From positions 2,108,001-2,172,000 of the forward strand of contig OZ242265.1 in NCBI GenBank assembly GCA_965207165.1: 64,000 bases of DNA. The letters run 5' to 3'. This DNA is from JAAXHV01 sp965207165. GTDB lineage: Bacteria; Pseudomonadota; Gammaproteobacteria; Eutrophobiales; Eutrophobiaceae. Below, piece by piece: positions 57,737 through 64,000 of this stretch. The notes under the pieces were generated by a model that searched no databases, had not been told where the DNA came from, and worked only from the letters and a program-made list of their open reading frames with translations. Both the position numbers and the translations under genes were made by a program. How positions within the stretch are numbered: the stretch's first letter is position 1; the number at the start of each line of letters is the position of its first letter.

Positions 57737-59326
57737 ATGAATAAAACGTATGATGCAGTCGTCATCGGCGCCGGACACAACGGCTTGACCTGCGCCAACT
57801 ACCTGGCGCGTAAAGGGCTGAAAGTGAAAGTGGTTGAACGCCGCCGCGTGGTCGGCGGCGCGGTCGTCACGGAAGAGTTCCATCCCGGTTATCGCAACTC
57901 AACCTGTTCCTATGCGGTAAGCCTGCTCAATCCCAAGGTAATTCGTGACCTCGAACTGCAGAAATACGGGCTCGAAATAAAGGACAGGGAGTTCACCGCC
58001 CTGGTACTGGGCGCAAATGATACATACCTGTTCACCGACAGCAATCGTGAACAGTTTGTTGCGCAGTTACGCCAGGGGTGTCCGGGAGATGATACGGCCT
58101 ATCCCGAATATGACACAGTGATACAACAGGTTGCCGACGTATTGCGGGACATAGTACTGGAGACACCACCGAATATCGGTGGCGGGTTAACGGACCTGTG
58201 GCGCGCCGGGAAACTGGCCAACAGGATGCGCCGGCTGGACCCCCGGTTGCAACGGGAAACGATCAAGCTGTTTACCATGAGTGTGGCGGACTACCTGAAA
58301 CAGTGGTTCGGCGGGGACCTGATACTCGCGCTGGAAAGTTATATCGCTATGGTGGGTAACATGCAGTCGGTTTACGCCGGGGGTTCCGCCTACGTGTTAC
58401 TGCACCACATGTTCGGTGAAGTAAACGGGCAGAAAGGGCGCTGGGGGCATGTTACGGGCGGGATGGGCGGCATTACCCAGGCGATGGCGAAGTCTGCCGA
58501 GGCGCAGGGCGTCGAGATCGAGGTCAGCGCGCCGGTGGAGGAAGTCATCGTGAAAAATAATCGGGCCGGTGGCGTCAGGCTGAAAGACGGGCGGGAGATC
58601 CATGCAAAAGTCACTGCGGCGAATGTCAATCCGAAGTTACTGTTCCAGAAATTGGTAAGACAGGAAGATGTGGATGCGGATTTCAGCCGCCAGATCGATC
58701 ATTACCGCTGCGTCTCCGGCACGTTCCGCATGAACGTGGCGCTGGATGAACTGCCGCGCTTCCGTTGTCTCGACGGGAAACCGGATTATGAACGATACCT
58801 GCAGGGAAGCATGTTCATCACCAACTCGATGCAGTACAACGAGCGGGCCTACCAGGACGCCATGAACCTGGGCTGGTCGCAAAAACCCATTGTCCACATG
58901 ATGGTTCCCTCGCTGTACGATAATACCCTGGCGCCCGCAGGCAAACATGTTGCCAGTATGTTTTGCCAGCATTTCAATCCTCACCTCCCTGACGGTAGGA
59001 CCTGGGACGACGTCAAGGAACAGGTCGCGGACTTAATCATTGATACCGTCAATGACTACGCTCCCAATTTCAGGCAAGCCATCATCGGTCGTATGGCGCT
59101 CAGCCCGCTGGACCTGGAACGGGAGTTCGGGCTGACCGGCGGCGATATCTTCCATGGTTGTGTCCAGCCGGACCAATTGTTCTCATTGAGACCCGTAGCC
59201 GGGTATGCCGATTACCGGATGCCGGTTAAAGGTCTTTACCTGTGCGGCTCCGGCGCACACCCCGGCGGCGGGGTAACGGGCTGCCCGGGACACAACGCCG
59301 CACGTGAGATCCTGAAGGATATGTAG
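57737..59326 (+). CDS. PYROXD2/phytoene-desaturase-like NAD(P)/FAD oxidoreductase
   Basis: The 529-residue protein starts with the FAD motif YDAVVIGAGHNGLTCANYLA (GAGHNG at 11-16), then VVERRRVVGGAVVTEEFHPGYRNSTCSY, and ends LRPVAGYADYRMPVKGLYLCGSGAHPGGGVTGCPGHNAA. This is the CrtI-like/PYROXD2 pattern, in which most bacterial members have no known substrate. No export signal is visible. It follows two palindromes after the TonB receptor gene, so linkage to that gene is possible but not certain. The start ATG at 57737 lies inside the last palindrome-like sequence, with no clear ribosome site. Confidence 0.9.
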   Translation: MNKTYDAVVIGAGHNGLTCANYLARKGLKVKVVERRRVVGGAVVTEEFHPGYRNSTCSYAVSLLNPKVIRDLELQKYGLEIKDREFTALVLGANDTYLFTDSNREQFVAQLRQGCPGDDTAYPEYDTVIQQVADVLRDIVLETPPNIGGGLTDLWRAGKLANRMRRLDPRLQRETIKLFTMSVADYLKQWFGGDLILALESYIAMVGNMQSVYAGGSAYVLLHHMFGEVNGQKGRWGHVTGGMGGITQAMAKSAEAQGVEIEVSAPVEEVIVKNNRAGGVRLKDGREIHAKVTAANVNPKLLFQKLVRQEDVDADFSRQIDHYRCVSGTFRMNVALDELPRFRCLDGKPDYERYLQGSMFITNSMQYNERAYQDAMNLGWSQKPIVHMMVPSLYDNTLAPAGKHVASMFCQHFNPHLPDGRTWDDVKEQVADLIIDTVNDYAPNFRQAIIGRMALSPLDLEREFGLTGGDIFHGCVQPDQLFSLRPVAGYADYRMPVKGLYLCGSGAHPGGGVTGCPGHNAAREILKDM

Positions 59327-59380
59327 CCCCCTGAAACACATCATTCCATCTCATCAACGACAACCACAATCGTTTGAAAG

Positions 59381-60688
59381 CTATCGGCCCAGGCCCAGTA
59401 AGCCGAAACAGATGTAGCTCACACCGAACAGCCCCATGGACAAAATACCCAGCCAACTCCACGTCTCCATTATTTTACCGGGGCGATGCGCCGGCGGGAG
59501 CGCCACAGAAAACATGGCGCGGTGATTCAAAAATGCTATCAATGGCGCGGTGACAAAGGCAATGCTGGTGGCAAAATCGACGAATGCCCTGAAGGAGCTT
59601 GCAAACAGCATGAGTAACATCAGGGCGCCGCTGCACTGGATGATGACAAGCAGCGCGTAGTACCTGTTTTCCTGACCCATTACTTCCCCGAAACGCAGGG
59701 GCGCCGTCCGGCCTGCCTGTTCCGCCCCGGCCTGTTTTCGATAGCTGATCAATGCGCCGATGACGCGCGGGCAGGCATCGACAACCGCCAATAAGGAGGA
59801 TACCATCACAACGACGACGACCAGGGAGATAATCGGATAGGCAAAGCCGCCGATGGAAGTGGTAAACAGGGAGATCAGTTGCCCGGCAAAACCATTGGGC
59901 GAATCCGCCACGGCCAGGCCCGGCTGGTACATGAGCACGGTCCCCAGGATCAGGAATCCGAAAGCCAGAAGGGTCGTTATGACATAGCCGAGGTTAAAAT
60001 CAAAACGCGCATCCGCGGGGCTGAAAGGCGCGCCCATATCCCTTGACTTGGCGCACACCCAGAGCGACTGAAATACCGACACAATCATAGCGGAAGGCAT
60101 GACGCCTGACAGCGCAACAACAAACAGCAAGGTAGCCCGGTCAAACTCCCCGGGCAGCGTTAACGAAGCTTCATGCCATTTGACGCCGGGCAACACCAGG
60201 AGGGTGGCCACTACTATCAGGACCAGCAACAGGGCCACAAAGCTCTTGGACACCCGTTCGAAAAGATGGTATTTGCCCGCGATCAGCACCGCCGCGCAAA
60301 GCGCCAGAAGAACCATTACAACCAGTTTCGGGTCTAGGTTCAGCGACAGGGCGCTGCCGACCAGTCCGGCGCTGACCAGCGCAAGGGCGGCCGTGCCGAC
60401 AAACATGCTGATGAGCAGGTCAAGGCTCAGCACCAGGAGCGCCCAACGTCCCTGGCGGAAATAGTTGTCAACCAGGCTTTGCCCCGTCGCCGCGGCATAT
60501 TCAGAGCCGAAACGGAAAGCCGGATATTTGATGGCGCAGGCAAGCAGGATGAAGCCGGCCAGCGCCAGGCCGAAATCCGCGCCGGCCCGGGTCGCCTGCA
60601 CCAGGTGCGAGATACCTATGGCAGTGGCGGCAAAAATTATGCCGGGGCCGAGCTTGGCGACCAGGGCATTGAGAGACGATGCGTTCAT
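59381..60688 (-). CDS. NRAMP-related transporter without the canonical metal-site motif
   Basis: The 435-residue protein has about 11 hydrophobic segments and begins GPGIIFAATAIGISHLVQATRAGA, aligned with the start of NRAMP TM1. True NRAMP transporters have DPGN there; this protein has GISH (25-28). The TM6 region reads LSGVMPSAMIVS instead of the MPH-type pattern. So the fold is NRAMP-like but both known divalent-metal ligand sites are changed. It may carry something other than Mn2+/Fe2+, for example an organic cation or Mg2+. It is the last gene of the operon with an adducin-like aldolase (28-base gap) and amidohydrolases, which suggests an organic substrate. The call on specificity is inference. 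Confidence 0.75.
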   Translation of the reverse strand: MNASSLNALVAKLGPGIIFAATAIGISHLVQATRAGADFGLALAGFILLACAIKYPAFRFGSEYAAATGQSLVDNYFRQGRWALLVLSLDLLISMFVGTAALALVSAGLVGSALSLNLDPKLVVMVLLALCAAVLIAGKYHLFERVSKSFVALLLVLIVVATLLVLPGVKWHEASLTLPGEFDRATLLFVVALSGVMPSAMIVSVFQSLWVCAKSRDMGAPFSPADARFDFNLGYVITTLLAFGFLILGTVLMYQPGLAVADSPNGFAGQLISLFTTSIGGFAYPIISLVVVVVMVSSLLAVVDACPRVIGALISYRKQAGAEQAGRTAPLRFGEVMGQENRYYALLVIIQCSGALMLLMLFASSFRAFVDFATSIAFVTAPLIAFLNHRAMFSVALPPAHRPGKIMETWSWLGILSMGLFGVSYICFGLLGLGR

Positions 60689-60716
60689 AGTGCGTTAAAC
60701 GCTACCTGAGCGACAG

Positions 60717-61472
60717 TTATTCATCGATAAAATCTCTTGCCCAGGCCGCAAATGAGGCCTTGATGACCCCGGGTTTGAGCAGGAAATCATGCGCGTCCCG
60801 GGCATGTTCCGGCGTAATTTTCCGTATTTTGCCCACGGATTGCGCCAGAAGCTGCATACGCGCCGCTCGCTCCAGCAGCACAGCCAGGTAAACGGCTTCC
60901 TCAATCGAGGCGCCGGTTGTCAATATGCCGTGGTGCGCTAGCAGAATCGACCTTTGGGCGCCGATGGCTTCGGAAATAATCCGCCCTTCCTCATCGGAAA
61001 ACGGCACCCCGGGCCACTCTGCCAGGTACGCGCAATCCTCGTAGAACATGGCGCTGTCCATGTGGGCGACTTCCAGGGATTGTCCGGTCATCGACAGCGC
61101 CGCGGCGTACGGCGGGTGCGTATGCACCACACAGCGTATGTCCGGCCTGGCGCGATACAACCACATGTGGAAATTGATGGCCGGGTTGACTGCGCGCGCA
61201 CTGTCAACGACGTTAAGTTCGTCGTCGATCAGGCAGATATCCTCGTCCCTGACCTGGCTGAAAGCGGGGCCCATGCACGGTGTGAGAAAGCAGCCCGGTT
61301 TATCATCGGCGCACACAGTGATCTGCCCGGCGATATTTTCCCCATGCCCATTGGCGCCGAGAATCTTGCAGGCAAGCGCCAGTTTTTCCCGAACCGAAAA
61401 GGATTGTTGCGTTTGCCCGGGCGTCTCCTCATCGAACTGTTCGTAGATTTCTGCTTTGTTTTCTCTGGCCAT
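60717..61472 (-). CDS. Class II aldolase/adducin family protein
   Basis: From ATG 61472 (AGAGG seven bases upstream) it has 251 residues. The zinc ligands are His117 and His119 in VVHTHPPYAAALS, and His180/His181 in LAHHGIL. The catalytic Glu of fuculose-phosphate aldolase has no clear counterpart here (PAINFHMWLYRARP, about Ala98), as in many adducin-like members, so the reaction may differ from a classical aldolase. It starts 22 bases after the amidohydrolase gene upstream and precedes the NRAMP-related gene. A frame to 61523 has no ribosome site. The substrate is unknown. Confidence 0.88.
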   Translation of the reverse strand: MARENKAEIYEQFDEETPGQTQQSFSVREKLALACKILGANGHGENIAGQITVCADDKPGCFLTPCMGPAFSQVRDEDICLIDDELNVVDSARAVNPAINFHMWLYRARPDIRCVVHTHPPYAAALSMTGQSLEVAHMDSAMFYEDCAYLAEWPGVPFSDEEGRIISEAIGAQRSILLAHHGILTTGASIEEAVYLAVLLERAARMQLLAQSVGKIRKITPEHARDAHDFLLKPGVIKASFAAWARDFIDE

Positions 61473-61494
61473 GTTCATGCCTCTTATAGAGGTG

Positions 61495-63174
61495 TTACGG
61501 TTTTTCGTAAACGACTTTTCCATCCAGGATAGTCTTCAACACCCGGGTTGCGCCGATCTCACTGCTCGGTATATCCAGTATGTTCCGGTCGAGCACAATC
61601 ATGTTGGCTGTTTTGCCGGCTTCGATACTCCCCATGTTATCCAGGTTGTTATTGGCCTTTGCGGGATTGCGGGTATAAAACTCCAGCGCGGTCTCAACCG
61701 GCAGGGATTCATCGCCGCGCTCTACGATACCCTGGATGGGCGGAAACGGATTAAATGACTCAACAACGGCATAGTCCGAACCGACCGTGATCAGGGCGCC
61801 ATGACCGTGTAATGAGCCGAACTGGTAACCGTCGCTGCCCAGTATACTGCCCGGGCTCCAAAAATAGGGAGACATTTCTGCGGTCGCCTTGAGCTCGGCA
61901 AAACGCGGCAGGTCGGTTTCAGAGACGTCCGACGTGTGTCCGATTTCATGCCAGATACCGCTGTCACCGTTGGTTTTCCTGACAGCTTCGATGGCATCCA
62001 GCCCGACGCGCACTGCGCCGTCCCCGGCGGCATGCATTTTCACCCTGAGCCCGGCCCGGTCCCACTCAGTTATTTTCTGCGCCAGCACGTCACGCGGAAT
62101 CAACAGGTTGGTCTCATCCACTTCACCGTCCGCGCCGATGGGGACGTGGGTAAAGACCGGTGGCACCGGCACCCCATCGAGAAACAGCTTTATCGCGTTT
62201 GAGGAGATATGCGGCGTTGCATACTTTGCGCGATCGGCAATCTGCGCTTCCTGGGCCTGCCGGCCCGGACCTCCCTCGGGGCTCCAGCCATGGTGCAACT
62301 GGATATACGGGATTGGCTTTCCGGCGCGGTCCAGTTCGCCCAGCATTTCGAGCACGTCGTGGTCGACACTGAAGGCGTCCTGCACCGACGTCACCCCGGC
62401 GGCCAGCAACTCCAGCGACAACTCTTCAAGGGCGGCCTTTACCAGTTCGCGCGGGTAAGGGGGAATGTGCGCCCGGACCAGCCATATTGCGCTTACCTCC
62501 GCAAGCACACCGGTCGGTTCGCCGGTTTGCGGATGTTTCACAATGACGCCGCCCTCCGGCGGCTCTGTGTCCCTGTCGATACCGGCAATCTCCAGCGCCC
62601 TGGCATTCACCAGGCGCGTGTGCATGGTGACATCCCTGATGAGGACGGGCGTGTCCGGGAACGCCTCGTTCAACAGGTCATTGCTCAGCGGCGAGTCGCC
62701 CCACATCTCCATACCGTTAATAAGTACCCATGGATAGCCCTCTATCCGCCGGCTCTTGCAGTATTGCAGGGTTTCCTTCAATTGTTCCGGCTTGAACTGG
62801 CCCGGCGTGCAATCCAGGGCATTGGTCACGCTCAGGTAATGAAAGTGCGCGTCATGCAAACCGGGCATGGCCATGGCGCCGTTGAGATCGTATTGTTCTG
62901 TGTCCGCGCCAGCCAATGCCAACATGTCCGCGCTGTTTCCCGTTGCCAGGAACCTGCCGTCTTTGACGGCTACTGCTTCCGCCCAGGAGCGGTGGTCGTC
63001 CAGAGTATATATTCTCCCGCCATAATAGACGGCATCCGCGGGCGCCATAGCCCCTGGCATTTCAGGCGACGCGGCATCCGCTGGCGAAGCCGGCGGCGCG
63101 CCGGTTTCGTTCTGGCAGGCGCCCAGCGCCAGGTGAAAAACAAAGGTGAGCAATATTGTCCTGTAAACATTCAT
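61495..63174 (-). CDS. Amidohydrolase-family lipoprotein (YtcJ-type)
   Basis: The 559-residue protein has a lipoprotein signal with lipobox LALGAC and Cys20, then an amidohydrolase-3 domain: GLHDAHFHYLSV (metal-binding HxH), VKMHAAGDGAVRVGLDAIE, HEIGHTSDV, GSDYAVVESFNPFP, and the C-terminal GSIEAGKTANMIVLDRNI. Members hydrolyse amide, formamide or similar bonds. Acylation would place it at the cell envelope, where it may act on imported or external compounds. Its ATG overlaps the stop of the upstream amidohydrolase by four bases, so the pair is translationally coupled and probably paralogous. Confidence 0.9.
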   Translation of the reverse strand: MNVYRTILLTFVFHLALGACQNETGAPPASPADAASPEMPGAMAPADAVYYGGRIYTLDDHRSWAEAVAVKDGRFLATGNSADMLALAGADTEQYDLNGAMAMPGLHDAHFHYLSVTNALDCTPGQFKPEQLKETLQYCKSRRIEGYPWVLINGMEMWGDSPLSNDLLNEAFPDTPVLIRDVTMHTRLVNARALEIAGIDRDTEPPEGGVIVKHPQTGEPTGVLAEVSAIWLVRAHIPPYPRELVKAALEELSLELLAAGVTSVQDAFSVDHDVLEMLGELDRAGKPIPYIQLHHGWSPEGGPGRQAQEAQIADRAKYATPHISSNAIKLFLDGVPVPPVFTHVPIGADGEVDETNLLIPRDVLAQKITEWDRAGLRVKMHAAGDGAVRVGLDAIEAVRKTNGDSGIWHEIGHTSDVSETDLPRFAELKATAEMSPYFWSPGSILGSDGYQFGSLHGHGALITVGSDYAVVESFNPFPPIQGIVERGDESLPVETALEFYTRNPAKANNNLDNMGSIEAGKTANMIVLDRNILDIPSSEIGATRVLKTILDGKVVYEKP

Positions 63175-64000
63175 AGGGGCTGTTCCTGTTGGGAGCGATC
63201 GTAGATGACCTTGCCGTTGAACAAGGTCAGGTCGACGAGTGTCTCGCCGACCCGGTGTGCCTGGTGTTGTTGCGCCAACTCCACGACATTCCGGTCGAGC
63301 ACGACCAGGTCGGCGATTTTTCCCGCTTCGATGCTGCCCAACCGGTCGTCGTGTCCCATCAGCCGGGCGCCCTCGATGGTGAAGGAAGCAAGGATTTCAT
63401 GAATGTCCAGGCGTTGTTCGGCATTCAACACCTGACCGTCCAGTTCCCGCGTAAGCGCGGCCTGCATGTTGACGAACGGCATGGGGTCGCGAATGCCCTG
63501 GGGCGCATCGCTGCCCCAGGCCAGGGGTGAACCGGCGTCCTGCAAGGATTTCACCGGGAAGACGTTCTGTACAACATACAACGCCGGGTTGTACATATCC
63601 TCCAGCGAGTCCAGCTCCTCGAAAAAAGGAATCACCGCAATATTGTCCGGGTAGGGCAGCATCCAGCTATAGGTGGTGGAAATGTAAACCCCGAGCCTGC
63701 CGAGGCGTTGCGCATCGTCCGGGTGCACCAGTGTTGCGTGGGCAATGGTTTGCGTGACGCCCAGCCTGTCCGCCGTTTCCTTGTTGGCCTCGAAGGCGTC
63801 GGTGAGTGTACGCATCGCCAGGTCGGACTCCGAGTGGACGTGAATATGAAAGCCCGCCTCGGTCATCTGCCTGACGTATTCGTTCACGTAGTCGGCGCTG
63901 TGACCCAGGTGGCCGCCGGTTTTCACGCACTGGACCGGGTGATACCCGTGTTCCCCGGCGAAACGGGCGGCGCGACCGGCGTCCTGGTAGGCATCGAAAT
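63171..64000 (-). CDS. Amidohydrolase-family protein (C-terminal part, cut by window edge)
   Basis: The frame is open through the right edge, so the start is off-window. The visible C-terminal 276 residues include FHIHVHSESDLAMRTLTDAFEA, ADRLGVTQTIAHATLVHPDD, LAWGSDAPQGIRDPMPFVNMQAAL and DRLGSIEAGKIADLVVLDRNV. These are the conserved blocks of the YtcJ-type amidohydrolase-3 family, matching its downstream neighbour block for block. It heads the operon as far as seen. An internal GTG at 63926 is not a likely start because the same frame continues upstream with family-like sequence (FDAYQDAGRAARFAGEHGYH). Confidence 0.88.
   Translation of the reverse strand, partial: FDAYQDAGRAARFAGEHGYHPVQCVKTGGHLGHSADYVNEYVRQMTEAGFHIHVHSESDLAMRTLTDAFEANKETADRLGVTQTIAHATLVHPDDAQRLGRLGVYISTTYSWMLPYPDNIAVIPFFEELDSLEDMYNPALYVVQNVFPVKSLQDAGSPLAWGSDAPQGIRDPMPFVNMQAALTRELDGQVLNAEQRLDIHEILASFTIEGARLMGHDDRLGSIEAGKIADLVVLDRNVVELAQQHQAHRVGETLVDLTLFNGKVIYDRSQQEQPL

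Noticed and set aside
62209..63204. 331-codon open frame on the plus strand
   Set aside because: It lies opposite a clear amidohydrolase gene in GC-rich DNA and shows no domain or signal pattern; a shadow frame.
1..64000. rRNA or tRNA genes, prophage or insertion-sequence transposases
   Set aside because: None was recognised; reading by eye could miss a single tRNA, so a covariance search would be decisive.

Overview
The window reads as a chromosomal segment of an aerobic, Gram-negative gammaproteobacterium. Three things point that way: the housekeeping block tsaC-purE-topA-dprA facing def-fmt-rsmB (38.0-45.7 kb), the four TonB-dependent outer-membrane receptors, and the PchR/AraC-type regulators. 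I do not recognise the genus. Most of the window is GC-rich. The stretch at about 0.7-2.5 kb and the small operon at 12.05-12.39 kb look clearly more AT-rich. I saw no rRNA, tRNA or CRISPR. No gene-free stretch exceeds 300 bases; the longest is 37735-38018.

Layout. 0-2.5 kb: edge of a defence island, with a truncated type I methyltransferase gene (hsdM), an AbiTii-family gene behind a BrnA-type antitoxin, an orphan ParD-like antitoxin, and a nested inverted repeat. 2.6-5.8 kb: murein endopeptidase MepA, a GFA-family protein and a thiamine-diphosphate aromatic 2-oxo-acid decarboxylase. 5.9-10.7 kb: VOC protein, alpha/beta hydrolase, TonB receptor and divergent AraC regulator. 10.8-17.4 kb: 4-hydroxyphenylpyruvate dioxygenase behind a promoter with twin operators, a pair of tiny membrane proteins, a MarR regulator, an opine-dehydrogenase-like protein, a 3-hydroxyacyl-CoA dehydrogenase, CysC, and a thiolase-like protein without its nucleophilic cysteine paired with a DUF35 protein. 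17.6-21.6 kb: TonB receptor, tandem SnoaL protein and VapBC. 21.6-31.8 kb: a minus-strand catabolic run (DUF2817 hydrolase, PLP ammonia-lyase, acyl-CoA ligase, NTF2-like lipoprotein, GMC oxidoreductase, GPH symporter) with its AraC regulator and a divergent flavoprotein. 31.8-37.7 kb: RTX protein, NTF2-like protein, nucleoside hydrolase, TonB receptor. 38.0-45.7 kb: housekeeping block. 45.7-57.6 kb: IclR regulator, two MFS transporters meeting tail to tail, then a minus-strand operon of a spermidine-dehydrogenase-like flavoprotein, CoA ligase, class III aminotransferase, Rieske oxygenase and MFS transporter, with a divergent TonB receptor. 57.7-64 kb: PYROXD2-like flavoprotein, NRAMP-related transporter, adducin-like aldolase and two coupled amidohydrolases, the last cut by the right edge.

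How the genes fit together. Outside the defence edge and the housekeeping block, the window repeats one plan: an outer-membrane receptor, an inner-membrane transporter, a regulator, and a small set of oxidoreductases, CoA ligases and hydrolases. These look like uptake-and-degradation modules for small organic molecules such as aromatic 2-oxo acids, amines or quaternary amines, and other unidentified compounds. Nine copies of two palindrome types (GGGGTCAGAG- and GGGGACAG-like) lie between genes of these modules and none lies in the housekeeping block. The strongest candidates for new biology are the BrnA-AbiTii pair, the Cys-less thiolase/DUF35 pair, the Rieske/aminotransferase/spermidine-dehydrogenase-like operon, and the NRAMP-related transporter lacking its metal-site motif.
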